From: an uncultured Paracoccaceae bacterium | GTDB lineage: Bacteria; Pseudomonadota; Alphaproteobacteria; Rhodobacterales; Rhodobacteraceae | DNA: 64,000 bases | Direction: 5' to 3' | Assembly: GCA_947495795.1 (NCBI GenBank) | Contig: CANMAI010000001.1 | Location: forward strand, 682,001-746,000 | Shown here: positions 9,075 through 18,379 of the stretch, piece by piece | Layout of the letters: each line of letters begins with the position of its first letter | How positions within the stretch are numbered: position 1 is the stretch's first letter | The notes under the pieces: generated by a model | Seen by the model: only the letters and a program-made list of their open reading frames with translations | Database searches by the model: none | What the model was told of the DNA's origin: nothing | Program-made: the position numbers and the translations under genes

Positions 9075-10217
9075 ATGCGCGGAAACATGCCTCCCTTGCC
9101 CACCCTTGCCGCTTTTGCGGGCATCCTGCTCATTGCATCCTTTGCGGCGGAGCAGCGTGGATTCTCCTATTTCGGAGCAACGCTGATCGGCGGATTTGCC
9201 GGTTTCGCGCTCTATCACGCAGCCTTTGGCTTCACTGCGGGCTGGCGGCGACTGGTGACCGAAGGCCGCAGTTTTGGTGTGCGAGCCCAATTCCTTTTGA
9301 TCGGCCTTACAGCAGTTGTGTCCTACCCCATGATCGGCTGGTTCGGAGCCTCTGGTTTTGTGCAACCCATTGGTGTGGGCATGTTCGTTGGCGCATTCCT
9401 TTTCGGCATGGGTATGCAGTTTGGCGGTGGTTGCGGCTCCGGCACGCTTTTCGTCGTGGGCGGTGGCAGTACGCGAATGGTCATCACGCTTACCTTTTTC
9501 ATTATCGGGTCTGTCGTGGGTGTCGCTCATCTGCCGTGGTGGAACGCCCTTCCAAGGATGCAGCGGATCTCCACAATCGAAGCGTTTGGCCCTATCCCCG
9601 CTCTCATTCTGCTGCTTTTCATCATCGGCGCACTCTCGTGGTTTGCGGCCCGATGGGAGCGGCGTGTGCATGGCTCTCTTGAGGAGACGCGCAAAACAAC
9701 CTCGTTGATCAAGGGCCCATGGTCTCCGTGGCTTGGCGCAGTCGCGCTTGCCCTTGTCGGGATCGCCACGTTTCTGGTTCTTAACAGGCCGTGGGGCATC
9801 ACTCAGGCTTTTGGGTTGTGGGGAGCGAAGATCCTCTATTTCTCCGGCGTCTCCACCGAAAGCTGGCTTCTGGAGCGTTGGAACGAGCGCACGCTGGAGC
9901 GTTCCATCTTCACAAGCTCAACATCCATCATGAATTTCGGCATCATCCTTGGTGCAATGGCCGCCGCCAGCCTTGCAGGCAAGTTCGCGCCAGTCTGGAA
10001 GCTGAGTTTCACAGAAGTTTGGACAGCAATCTTGGGCGGCTTCCTGATGGGCTACGGGGCACGGCTTGGTTATGGGTGTAATATCGGTGCTTATCTTGGC
10101 GGGCTTGTCTCCGGTAGCCTGCATGGGTGGGCGTGGGCGATAGCAGCTTTTGCAGGCTCTACCATAGTTGCGCGGGCAAGAATGCCACGCCCGCCCACCA
10201 AACTTGCAGCCGCCTGA
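9075..10217 (+). CDS. YeeE/YedE family thiosulfate-type transporter
   Basis: A 380-residue polytopic membrane protein of the YeeE/YedE (DUF395/TsuA) family, members of which take up thiosulfate or related sulfur compounds. It has the internal two-fold repeat of the family, each half with a Gly-rich Cys loop: GGGCGSGTLF with C120, and GYGCNIGAYLGG with C335. In characterised TsuA such cysteines line the transport path. About nine to ten hydrophobic helices can be drawn. The ATG at 9075 is taken; a second ATG at 9087 is equally close to the first helix and the ribosome site is weak. No sulfurtransferase (TusA) gene accompanies it here. It diverges from the TPR gene across about 140 bases. Confidence 0.88.
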   Translation: MRGNMPPLPTLAAFAGILLIASFAAEQRGFSYFGATLIGGFAGFALYHAAFGFTAGWRRLVTEGRSFGVRAQFLLIGLTAVVSYPMIGWFGASGFVQPIGVGMFVGAFLFGMGMQFGGGCGSGTLFVVGGGSTRMVITLTFFIIGSVVGVAHLPWWNALPRMQRISTIEAFGPIPALILLLFIIGALSWFAARWERRVHGSLEETRKTTSLIKGPWSPWLGAVALALVGIATFLVLNRPWGITQAFGLWGAKILYFSGVSTESWLLERWNERTLERSIFTSSTSIMNFGIILGAMAAASLAGKFAPVWKLSFTEVWTAILGGFLMGYGARLGYGCNIGAYLGGLVSGSLHGWAWAIAAFAGSTIVARARMPRPPTKLAAA

Positions 10218-10222
10218 GCTTC

Positions 10223-11827
10223 TCAGAAGGTCCCATCATAGGCGCCCCGCCCGATGCGGCATGCCAGAATCGTGAAGCCGGACCGGGCGAGCGCCTTTCG
10301 GGCCTCCGCTCGCAATGTCGCTACATCATCGACCCAAACACCAACACCGCCCATAGCCTCGGCAACAGCAGGAAAATCGGTGCCACCGAAATCCACACCA
10401 AGATTTGCCCGCTGCATGCTCCGCTGCTTCATCTCGATCAGGGCAAGGCTTTCATCCACGAGAACTGTGATGATCAGCGGCATCGCCAGATCACGGATGG
10501 TGGCCAGCTCTCCCAACCCCATCTCCAGCCCGGCATCACCGACAAAGGCCATCACCGGCGCATCTGGTGCGCCGATCTTGAAGCCCATCGCCAAGGGTAC
10601 GGCGCAAGCCATCGTGCAGAGAGCACTGGATTGCAGCATTTGGCGTGGTTCTGAACACTCCCATATCTGGCTAAGCAAAATGCGATGCGCACCGCTATCG
10701 GCGGTGATCACGGAACCTGCGGGCATTTCTTCGCGCAGCGTCGCAAACACTGCTCCCGGCCCCCATCCTTCTGGTGTAAACTGGGCCTTAAGCGCTTCTT
10801 TTGTTCGTTTTGGAGCATCATCAGGCCAGCGAAAAGCTGGCTCAGCGCCCAGAGCGTCCAGTGTCGGGGCAACGGAGCCGCGCAACTCGTGCGTGACAAA
10901 GTGCATTCCGTGCCGACGCGGAACCTCTGTAATCTCGATCACCGTCTGGTCTTCGCGCCACGCATTCCGCCAACCAACCCGCATCTCAATCGGATCGTAA
11001 CCCAGAAGCAGAATGCAATCTGCCTGAGCAATCAGCGGGAGCAGAAGCCCATCAGCCTTGGGCGAAAGACCACCGCCGCCCAGTGAGAGAGGGTGCGTCT
11101 CGGGCAGGATTCCCTTACCTTTGTATGTGGTGATAAGCGGAATGCCCTGCGCTTTGCAAAAAGCGGCAACCGCCTCTGCTGCACCTTGATTGAGCGCGTC
11201 CATCCCAGCAATAACCAATGGCCGCTCTGCCTGTGCAACGTCGCGGCGGCATTGCTCCAGCAAAGCCTTATCCGCCGGTTGAAAGGCTGGGGCCGCATGA
11301 AAGCGGCTGGGCGCATCTCCCCTCTCGAGGTTCTCTGCCACGGAGATAGGCACATCCACGTGCACGGGGCCCGGTTGCCCATCCAGTGCAGTCTCAATTG
11401 CCTTTTTTATCACCACGCCGACAGCACCTGCGGGTGCTCGGAAAGAGGCTTTCACGATCGGGCGCAGCATTGCCTGATGATCAAAAACCTGATGCGTGTA
11501 GGTTTCTGCTTCGGCTGCATCCACGCATCCCGTCAGGAAGATCAGCGGCACGCGGTCCTGCATGGCATTGGCGACTACATTAATCGCGTTGGCTACGCCG
11601 GGCCCAAGTGTTGCCACAAGAACCCCGGGCGCGCCGGTGGCGTGCCAAAGCCCCTCTGCCATGAAGCCTGCGGCATTTTCATGCTTGGTGAGCACGAACT
11701 TTAGGCCAGCACGATCCAGCCCTTCCATAAGAGCCAATACTTCACCACCCGGAATGCCAAAGGCATGGGTTGCACCAGCGGCGGAAAGCGCCCGGCCAAT
11801 AATGTCTGCACCCTTCAAGTCCGGCAT
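10223..11827 (-). CDS. Thiamine pyrophosphate-dependent enzyme, acetolactate-synthase-like
   Basis: A 534-residue protein with the three-domain POX/ALS fold: N-terminal TPP domain with the activating glutamate E50 in KHENAAGFMAEG, a central domain, and a C-terminal TPP domain. The C-terminal metal motif begins G-D431-A (canonically GDG), and the position that is normally Asn, 27 residues later, is D458 in LVDESLAL. This departs from the classical GDG-X26-NN motif but keeps an oxygen ligand. FAD-specific residues were not assigned. Family relatives include acetolactate synthase, benzoylformate decarboxylase and oxalyl-CoA decarboxylase; the substrate cannot be chosen from sequence. The start has GAGG six bases upstream of ATG. 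It stands alone between convergent and same-strand neighbours. Confidence 0.85.
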   Translation of the reverse strand: MPDLKGADIIGRALSAAGATHAFGIPGGEVLALMEGLDRAGLKFVLTKHENAAGFMAEGLWHATGAPGVLVATLGPGVANAINVVANAMQDRVPLIFLTGCVDAAEAETYTHQVFDHQAMLRPIVKASFRAPAGAVGVVIKKAIETALDGQPGPVHVDVPISVAENLERGDAPSRFHAAPAFQPADKALLEQCRRDVAQAERPLVIAGMDALNQGAAEAVAAFCKAQGIPLITTYKGKGILPETHPLSLGGGGLSPKADGLLLPLIAQADCILLLGYDPIEMRVGWRNAWREDQTVIEITEVPRRHGMHFVTHELRGSVAPTLDALGAEPAFRWPDDAPKRTKEALKAQFTPEGWGPGAVFATLREEMPAGSVITADSGAHRILLSQIWECSEPRQMLQSSALCTMACAVPLAMGFKIGAPDAPVMAFVGDAGLEMGLGELATIRDLAMPLIITVLVDESLALIEMKQRSMQRANLGVDFGGTDFPAVAEAMGGVGVWVDDVATLRAEARKALARSGFTILACRIGRGAYDGTF

Positions 11828-11909
11828 GAAAAACCTCGGATATCCTGTGATGCGAACGCTAGATCAGAAAAAGGTTGAAAACAAAAGTCACGAGCTGTTG
11901 AGGCGACCC

Positions 11910-12329
11910 CTAGCCTTTGTAGCCACCCATCTCGCAGATCAGTTTCCATTCAGCTTCCTTCACAGGCTGAACCGAAAGGCGTGAGCTTTTCACCAGAACC
12001 ATATCTTCAAGGCGAGGTTCGGTCTTGCACATCTCCAGCGTTACAGGCTCCGGAAATGGGCCGATAGCGCGGATATCCACGCAGTCCCAGCGGGCATCTT
12101 CGGTGGTGCTGTCCGGGTGGCTGGTGGCCGATACCTCAACCACGCCCACAATGCTCTTCTCCTTTTGGGAATGGTAGAAAAAGCCACGATCCCCCAAAGC
12201 CATATCTCGCATGTGATTGCGCGCCTGATAATTGCGCACGCCGTCCCATTCTTCTCCCTCGCCGCCCTTGGCAACCTGATCGTCCCAGCTCCATGTGCTG
12301 GGTTCGGATTTAAAAAGCCAGTACCGCAT
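11910..12329 (-). CDS. EVE domain-containing protein
   Basis: A 139-residue single EVE domain (PUA-like fold), beginning MRYWLFKSEPSTWSWDDQ, with GVRNYQARNHMRDM and GFFYHSQKEKSIVGVVEV, all typical. Relatives bind modified bases in DNA or RNA (5-methyl- or hydroxymethylcytosine in related SRA-like and YTH-like proteins); the housekeeping role of the free-standing bacterial form is not settled. The start has GGAGG just upstream. It lies 25 bases downstream of gpsA on the same strand, so tsaD, gpsA and this gene are probably one transcript. Nothing suggests a defence island here; the neighbours are housekeeping genes. Confidence 0.92.
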   Translation of the reverse strand: MRYWLFKSEPSTWSWDDQVAKGGEGEEWDGVRNYQARNHMRDMALGDRGFFYHSQKEKSIVGVVEVSATSHPDSTTEDARWDCVDIRAIGPFPEPVTLEMCKTEPRLEDMVLVKSSRLSVQPVKEAEWKLICEMGGYKG

Positions 12330-12354
12330 CGGTCCTCCCGTCGCTCAAAGTTCC

Positions 12355-13329
12355 TTAGGCGCGTTCCTCGCGTAAAGGTCGCGCCAAAAGGGCGTTCATG
12401 GCAAGCTCAACCGTCATACTGCCGCTCAAAACTTCGGAAACGGCATTCACAATCGGCAGCTCAACGCTGTGCTTCCGGCCAAGAAGTGCTGCGGCTTCTG
12501 CTGTTGCCACCCCTTCAACCGTCTTGCCATGAGGCGGCGCTTCTCCTCGCCCCAAAGCGTGGCCAAGTGTGAAATTCCGGCTCTTCACAGTTGCCGATGT
12601 CAGTGCCAGATCGCCCATGCCTGCCAACCCACCGAAAGTTTCCGCTTCCGCTCCCATAGCACGGCCAAGCCGCACGATCTCGGCAAAGCCACGTGTCATA
12701 AGCGCTGCTCTTGCGCTCTCGCCAAGCGCCGCACCGGCACACATACCACAAGCGATCGCTATCACATTTTTCAGAGCGCCGCCGAGCTGAACCCCAAGCA
12801 AATCTGTACTTGTGTAGAGGCGAAACGTTGGTGTGCTCAGCCGTGCCTGCAACTGGCTGCAAAGGGCTGCATCATGGCAGGCAAGGCTCAGGGCCGTGGG
12901 CAGGCCGCGAGCGATTTCATCCGCAAAACCGGGGCCGCTGATTACAGCGATGGGCCGCCCGGGCAGATGTTGCCTTGCTATTTCGGACTGCAACCGTGCA
13001 TCAGCCAAGCCAAGACCCTTGGCAGCGAGCACCATCGGCGCAGCGGGCAGTTGGGCACCATGGGCTGCAAGAAATACGTCTGTCATTTGCGCAGGAACCG
13101 CGAGGATTTGGATTGCGCTGTCCGGAATATCCGCCAAAGCGCTGCTTACCTTCAGGTTCTCTGGTAGGGCGATGCCCGGCAGCCTTCTTGGGTTCTCCCG
13201 AGCAGCCTCCATCTTCGCCGCGTTTTCGGCGTTCCTATCCCAGAGTAAAACGGAACGCCCGGACTTTGCCAGAATGACGGCAAGCGCAGTTCCGTAAGCT
13301 CCGGCGCCGATCACAGCAACGGTCTTCAT
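12355..13329 (-). CDS. gpsA: Glycerol-3-phosphate dehydrogenase [NAD(P)+]
   Basis: A 324-residue GpsA, which reduces dihydroxyacetone phosphate to sn-glycerol 3-phosphate for phospholipid synthesis. The N-terminal Rossmann motif is [12 protein letters not shown], and the catalytic-lysine region is [17 protein letters not shown]; the C-terminal helical domain is complete. The start codon overlaps the tsaD stop as ATGA, so translation is likely coupled. Length and motifs match the family without gaps or insertions. It is soluble, and its linkage with tsaD and an EVE gene is common in alphaproteobacteria. Confidence 0.96.
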   Translation of the reverse strand: MKTVAVIGAGAYGTALAVILAKSGRSVLLWDRNAENAAKMEAARENPRRLPGIALPENLKVSSALADIPDSAIQILAVPAQMTDVFLAAHGAQLPAAPMVLAAKGLGLADARLQSEIARQHLPGRPIAVISGPGFADEIARGLPTALSLACHDAALCSQLQARLSTPTFRLYTSTDLLGVQLGGALKNVIAIACGMCAGAALGESARAALMTRGFAEIVRLGRAMGAEAETFGGLAGMGDLALTSATVKSRNFTLGHALGRGEAPPHGKTVEGVATAEAAALLGRKHSVELPIVNAVSEVLSGSMTVELAMNALLARPLREERA

Positions 13330-14399
13330 GCCTTGGGGCCTTTCTTCCCAGAGCCAAGCAGCCGTGCTGCGTTTTCATCCAGTGGCCATCGAGGGCGCGC
13401 GGCCAGATCCAGCGCATCCTCCCCCCGCTGCTCAAACAGTTCGATCCCGGCCCAAGCAATCATGGCCGCGTTATCTGAGCAAAGCTCAAGGGGTGGAGCC
13501 AAAAGCTGCGCTCCCAACGCCTCCGTGAGCCCCGCGAACCTCTCCCGAACAAGCGAGTTTGCGGCAACACCACCCGCGACGGCAATAACCTTACCTTTTC
13601 CATTTCGCTCCGTGAAAACCTGCCACGCCCGACGCGTCTTTTCTGCCAGAACATCGGCAACCGCCATTTGAAAACTCGCTGCCAGATCTGCCTGATCCCG
13701 TTCCGTCAGCCCGCCATTGGCTTCCACCAACTGGTCTCGTGCCCGCCGCACCGCCGTTTTCAGCCCGGAGAAAGACATACCGCAGCCTGCCCGGTCCAGA
13801 AGCGGGCGCGGGAGGGAGAACCGTTGTGCATTCCCTTTTCGCGCCAGCCGGTCCACCTCTGGCCCGCCCGGATATCCAAGCCCCAGCATTTTTGCCACCT
13901 TGTCAAAGGCCTCTCCGGGCGCATCGTCAATCGTGCCGCCAATGCGCGAAAATTGGGTTGGACCGCCGACAGAAAGAAACTGGCAGTGCCCGCCGGAAAC
14001 GAGCAGCATGAGGTAAGGATACTCCACGTTGTCCGTCAGTCGGGGCGTAAGGGCATGCCCCGCAAGATGGTTGACACCGACAAACGGGATCGCGGCAGAA
14101 AGCGAGATCGCCTTTGCTGAAAGCACACCAGAGAGCACGCCCCCGATCAGCCCCGGGCCTGCCGTCACCGAAATCAGATCAATCTGGGAAAGAGTTGTGT
14201 TCGCCGTGCTCAGGGCCTTGGCAATCACCACATCAAGGCGTTCCGCATGTGCTCGCGCTGCAATCTCTGGTACAACACCTCCGAAGGGCGCGTGAAGGTC
14301 GGCCTGATCAAAGACTTCGCTCGAGAGAATCTCCCTCTCACCGGTTACAACCGCCGCCGCCGTCTCATCGCAGCTGCTTTCAATCCCAAGACATCTCAT
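13326..14399 (-). CDS. tsaD: tRNA N6-adenosine threonylcarbamoyltransferase TsaD
   Basis: A 357-residue Kae1/TsaD protein that transfers the threonylcarbamoyl group to A37 of tRNAs reading ANN codons. It begins [18 protein letters not shown]. The iron-binding histidine pair lies in [11 protein letters not shown], and the ASKHA nucleotide-binding motifs include [27 protein letters not shown] and [13 protein letters not shown]. The ATG at 14399 is used; an in-frame TTG at 14417 would add six residues but its AGG is only one base away. It is the first gene of a tsaD-gpsA-EVE run and diverges from hemD across about 70 bases. Confidence 0.96.
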   Translation of the reverse strand: MRCLGIESSCDETAAAVVTGEREILSSEVFDQADLHAPFGGVVPEIAARAHAERLDVVIAKALSTANTTLSQIDLISVTAGPGLIGGVLSGVLSAKAISLSAAIPFVGVNHLAGHALTPRLTDNVEYPYLMLLVSGGHCQFLSVGGPTQFSRIGGTIDDAPGEAFDKVAKMLGLGYPGGPEVDRLARKGNAQRFSLPRPLLDRAGCGMSFSGLKTAVRRARDQLVEANGGLTERDQADLAASFQMAVADVLAEKTRRAWQVFTERNGKGKVIAVAGGVAANSLVRERFAGLTEALGAQLLAPPLELCSDNAAMIAWAGIELFEQRGEDALDLAARPRWPLDENAARLLGSGKKGPKA

Positions 14400-14469
14400 T
14401 TGGTGGGCACCGGTCAAACCTCAGGGCATTGATTTGCGCTCTCTCTGCCCGGCAGGTATCACCCAGAAG

Positions 14470-15171
14470 ATGAGCAAGCAATCCCGCCGCACTGTGTTGA
14501 TTACCCGGCCAAGACCGCAAGCGGAACAATTTGCCAAGGCAATTGAAGAGGCGCGTCCTGGCTTGTTCAGCTGTATCATTGCGCCTCTTCTGACCATTGA
14601 GATACTCAAAAAACCGGTCGATCTGGTCGGAGTGGATGCGCTCATCTTCACCTCGGCAAACGGAGTGCGCGCATTTCTGGAAAACTCCACCCGCCGCGAT
14701 ATTCCCGCCCTCTGCGCCGGCAAAGCGGCCTACATTGTGGCGCGTAAAGCCCAGATAAACGCAACGCTTCAGGGGCCAACAGCAGGAGAGTTGAGGGACA
14801 CCCTGCTGGCGGGATCACAAGACGGGCGCAGCTTTCTTCACATCACCGGTAATCATCAGGCCATCGATCTGACAGGCAGTCTTGGAAACGCAGGGATCTC
14901 CGCCGAAAAGCTTGTTCTTTACGATCAGCTCCGTCAGCCACTCCCGCCTGACGTCGCGGCACTTCTTGCCGCAGGAGGTATTCACGCAGTGCCTCTTTTT
15001 TCACCGCGAACGGCCAAGATTTTCGCAGAGTTATGCAGCAGCATGAACCTCCCCCCAGATCTGGCACTTGTTTGCATCAGTTCAGCCGCAGCCCAACAGG
15101 TAGAAAAACTGGGGCTGGCACTCACAATTGCAGACAATCCGACGCAAAGTGCGATGATAGACGCGCTCTAA
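14470..15171 (+). CDS. hemD: Uroporphyrinogen-III synthase HemD
   Basis: A 233-residue HemD-like protein that would close hydroxymethylbilane to uroporphyrinogen III in heme and cobalamin synthesis. This family is poorly conserved; the support is the N-terminal VLITRPRPQAEQFA, the ALIFTSANGVRAF segment, the late LVCISSAAAQQVEKLG segment, the size, and the downstream mitofilin-like and hemY genes, an order typical of alphaproteobacteria. The ATG at 14470 is preferred to an in-frame TTG at 14434. hemC, often adjacent, is not in the window. The 108-base gap to the next gene shows no clear terminator. Confidence 0.85.
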   Translation: MSKQSRRTVLITRPRPQAEQFAKAIEEARPGLFSCIIAPLLTIEILKKPVDLVGVDALIFTSANGVRAFLENSTRRDIPALCAGKAAYIVARKAQINATLQGPTAGELRDTLLAGSQDGRSFLHITGNHQAIDLTGSLGNAGISAEKLVLYDQLRQPLPPDVAALLAAGGIHAVPLFSPRTAKIFAELCSSMNLPPDLALVCISSAAAQQVEKLGLALTIADNPTQSAMIDAL

Positions 15172-15279
15172 CGCGGCTTGTCGCACAGCAGTGGCAGCAC
15201 TAAACTATAAGTCATGGGGGATTCTTTGCGCATTCAGCGGGATGAACGTTCCTTTAATTAATTTGGATGGCCTTGCCGC

Positions 15280-16731
15280 ATGTCAGACACGCCTAAAGAT
15301 CCTGATAACGAAGAAAACAATCCGGACGAAACGAAAGCATCACAAGCTGATGTGGAGGATCAATCCGAAAGCGAAGATGCGCAGCCCCTCGTAACAGATG
15401 GCGAGGATGAAACCTCTCACGCAGACGTTGTTGAAGAGGCTGAAGCCTCAGAGGATGAGAAAGCTGCTGACGATGGTAAAGCGGCAGACGAGCTTCAGGA
15501 AGCCCTTGCTGGTGCTGCACTCATCTCCAGCGGCGCCGCCGTTGTCCCGGAAACGATTGATCATAGTCATGAACATGATGACGAGGGCGATGAGGCGTCT
15601 GCGGACGAAGCTTCAGGCTCACTTGCAGGCAAGGTACTCACCTGGCTTGTTCTCCTTATTGCTGGCGCTGGTCTTGCGCTTTGGGGAGGCCCAAAAATTG
15701 CGCCATCACTTCCCTCCGGTCTTGGCCCTGTAAAGGCTTGGCTTCTTCCTGGTCAGTCTCAGGTCGAGGACGAAATTGCAGCCTTGCGGCAAAGCACGGA
15801 TGCCCGCTTTGCAGCGCTTCCCGTTGCTGACAACGAAGAAGTCTTGGCGGAAGTGGAGGCTCTGATAGCCACCAGAACCAGCAGCTTTGAAAGCGAGATG
15901 TCTGCCTTGGCAGATAAGGTTGCAGGCTCTGACGGTGCCGAAATCGAGGCGCGCCTTGCTCAGCTGGAAACCCGTATTTCGGGTATGGCCAGCCAGCTTG
16001 AGGCGCTTGGCGATCTGTCTGGCAACGAGGGCATTTCGGAAAGCTCGCTTGCCGAAATCTCCCAGTTCTCGGCTTCAATCGATGGGCTGAGAGCCGAGAT
16101 TTCCGAACTGGCCGCAAATGATGGCCGGATTGGGCAACGCCTGGAAGAGGTGGCTGCCGCAGCTGCGCGGCGCGTCGAAGCTGCCGAAGCAAGCGTTTCC
16201 GAGGCGGAAACATCTGCGGCGGAAGCCGAAAGGCTGGCAACGCTGCGTGCCTCTTTTGCGTCCATTGAAGCGTCTCTCACTGCTGGAACGCCGTATCGCG
16301 ATGCCTTGGAGAGGGCAAAGGGTTCTACTGACGTGGAAATCCCGGACGTTCTTGATGAGAATGCCGATAGTGGAGTGAAAACAGTCGCCGCGCTTAGCAC
16401 CTCCTTCCCGGACGCGGCGCATGCTGCAATACGGGCGGATATTTCAGCCCGAGCCGGTGACGGGCCCCTTGGCCGCTTTGGGGCGTTCCTTGAATCCCAG
16501 GTTGCCTCACGGTCGTTGACGCCTCAGGAGGGCGATACGACCGATGCGGTACTCAGCCGGATTGAGGCGGCGCTCAGCGATGGCAATCTCGACGCCGCAG
16601 TTGCCGAAGCCGCTTCACTGCCTTCCGACGCTGCTAATGCAATGGCAGGCTGGATCAAGAACGCTGATGGCCGTGCAAGAGCCTCCACCGCTCTTGAAGA
16701 GTTGAGCCAAGCTGCGCTCGGCATAAATTGA
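15280..16731 (+). CDS. Mitofilin-like inner-membrane coiled-coil protein (COG4223 type)
   Basis: A 483-residue protein with an acidic, low-complexity N-terminal region (about 1-115, rich in Glu, Asp and Ala), one membrane helix at about 118-137, and a long Ala/Glu-rich helical region (about 165-340) likely to form a coiled coil in the periplasm. A more globular C-terminal part (about 350-483) resembles the mitofilin C-terminal domain. Alphaproteobacterial relatives between hemD and hemY are the bacterial counterparts of mitochondrial Mic60, which shapes membranes; that function here is inferred from architecture and place. It precedes hemY by 16 bases, so they are likely co-transcribed. Confidence 0.85.
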   Translation: MSDTPKDPDNEENNPDETKASQADVEDQSESEDAQPLVTDGEDETSHADVVEEAEASEDEKAADDGKAADELQEALAGAALISSGAAVVPETIDHSHEHDDEGDEASADEASGSLAGKVLTWLVLLIAGAGLALWGGPKIAPSLPSGLGPVKAWLLPGQSQVEDEIAALRQSTDARFAALPVADNEEVLAEVEALIATRTSSFESEMSALADKVAGSDGAEIEARLAQLETRISGMASQLEALGDLSGNEGISESSLAEISQFSASIDGLRAEISELAANDGRIGQRLEEVAAAAARRVEAAEASVSEAETSAAEAERLATLRASFASIEASLTAGTPYRDALERAKGSTDVEIPDVLDENADSGVKTVAALSTSFPDAAHAAIRADISARAGDGPLGRFGAFLESQVASRSLTPQEGDTTDAVLSRIEAALSDGNLDAAVAEAASLPSDAANAMAGWIKNADGRARASTALEELSQAALGIN

Positions 16732-16747
16732 ACCTGAAAGGCCTGTC

Positions 16748-18262
16748 ATGATTTGGTCGCTCGTGAAAATTCTGTTCTTTATCGGCATCGCAGCCGCGCT
16801 TGCCTACGGCGCCGGGTTCATTATTGAAACACCGGGAGAGGTTCGCATCGCCTTCAATGGCCAGGAGCGCACGCTCACACCGCTTGGTGGCCTGATCGGT
16901 CTTGTGGTTTTGATGGCGGTCGTTTGGATCGTTCTCAAGATCGCGGGCTTCTGCGTGGCGGTTGTGCGCACAATGCTTGGCGACAGCACGGCCCTGATGC
17001 GCTACCTTGATCGCAATCGGGAACGGAAGGGGTATGACGCTCTTTCCCAAAGCCTGACGGCCCTTGCAGAGGGCGACAACCGCAAGGCTCAGACGAAGGC
17101 CCAGAAGGCCGAGAAGCTGTTGAACAAACCGGAGCTGACAACTCTGCTCAGCGCACAAGCCGCTGAGGCGAATGGCAACCGGGCCCGTGCCACAGAACTC
17201 TACAAGACGATGCTGTCGCATGATAAATCTCGCTTTATCGGCATCAAGGGCCTTCTGAAGCAGCAGCTTGAAACCGGCAGTACGGAAACGGCGCTCAAGC
17301 TTGCAGAAAAGGCTTTCGCCCTTAATCCGCGCAATACAGGTGTTGTTGATACGCTTTTCGATCTGCAATCGAAAACGTCGGATTGGGCGGGCGCTCGCTC
17401 AACGTTGGCCGCAAAGGTGCGCGCATCCACATTGCCGCGCGATGTAGGTAAACGGCGGGAAGCTGTGCTTCTGGTGGCTGAGGCGTTGGGAGCCAGACAG
17501 GAGGGCAAAGATGCTCAATCCAGAGATGCCGCCTATCAGGCCAACCGCATATCACCAGATTTCGTGCCTGCGGCAGCGCTTGCAGGAGCCCTTTATAATG
17601 AGGCTGATGAGCCACGGAAAACCGCGAAAGTGATCAAGAAAGCCTGGGCCACTGCCCCTCATCCGGATCTTGCTGCGGCCTTCGCGGGCATCGCGCCGAA
17701 TGAGACACCCGGCGCACGGCTCTCCCGTTTCGGAGAACTGATCAAGCTCAATCCCGAGCACCCGGAAAGCCGGATGGTTGCGGCCGAGCTTTCTCTCGCA
17801 GCCGAAGATTTTCCGGGCGCTCGGCGGGCTCTTGGTGATTTGGCAGAAACCGATCCCACCACCCGTTCCCTTGCTATCATGGCCGCCATCGAAAAGGGCG
17901 AAGGAGCACCCGACACGGTGGTGCGTGGCTGGCTTGCCAAAGCTCTCACTGTGCCGCGTGGTGAGGCGTGGATCTGCTCCAATTGCAACCATATCCACGG
18001 CGAATGGCAGCCACTCTGCGAGAACTGCAATGCCTTCGACACTCTTGGTTGGACGCGACCCACCGAAACAGCACAATCCGACAGTGTGGCTGCCGCCATG
18101 CTTCCGCTGATCATCGGCGCGATTGAAGATAATACGGAAGACGAAGCCGGAGCGGTGGAAGACGAACCCGAGGGTTGGGAAACCGGAGAGCCGGAACCGG
18201 AAAGCCAAAGGGAGAAGCCGGAACTTGATGTGGCGGAAATCAGAGCTGCTGCAAATTCTTAA
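16748..18262 (+). CDS. hemY: HemY-like TPR membrane protein with C-terminal zinc ribbon
   Basis: A 504-residue protein with two N-terminal membrane helices (about 3-24 and 45-67), the HemY_N domain, and TPR-like helical repeats through about residue 390. Despite its name the family is not an oxidase; its role near heme synthesis genes is unclear. The C-terminal part carries four cysteines, C410, C413, C424 and C427, in WICSNCNHIHG and WQPLCENCN, a rubredoxin-like metal-binding knuckle. Membrane anchor, TPRs and terminal rubredoxin-like domain are also the layout of LapB (YciM), though in LapB there is a single anchor. The last 60 residues are acidic and disordered-looking. The start is supported by GAAAGG upstream. 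Confidence 0.87.
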   Translation: MIWSLVKILFFIGIAAALAYGAGFIIETPGEVRIAFNGQERTLTPLGGLIGLVVLMAVVWIVLKIAGFCVAVVRTMLGDSTALMRYLDRNRERKGYDALSQSLTALAEGDNRKAQTKAQKAEKLLNKPELTTLLSAQAAEANGNRARATELYKTMLSHDKSRFIGIKGLLKQQLETGSTETALKLAEKAFALNPRNTGVVDTLFDLQSKTSDWAGARSTLAAKVRASTLPRDVGKRREAVLLVAEALGARQEGKDAQSRDAAYQANRISPDFVPAAALAGALYNEADEPRKTAKVIKKAWATAPHPDLAAAFAGIAPNETPGARLSRFGELIKLNPEHPESRMVAAELSLAAEDFPGARRALGDLAETDPTTRSLAIMAAIEKGEGAPDTVVRGWLAKALTVPRGEAWICSNCNHIHGEWQPLCENCNAFDTLGWTRPTETAQSDSVAAAMLPLIIGAIEDNTEDEAGAVEDEPEGWETGEPEPESQREKPELDVAEIRAAANS

Positions 18263-18379
18263 AGCGGTATGGATTGGCTCGATTTTGTTAATTGCAATAC
18301 CTGAGCGCTGATACACTGCCAGCGCTGCTCTTGTCTCCATCCCGCGTTTCTGCCTCTATCACGCGAGGAGGACGGGACA

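Noticed and set aside
9036-9671. 211-codon minus-strand frame inside the YeeE gene
   Set aside because: Highly charged, His-rich shadow of a hydrophobic membrane protein frame.
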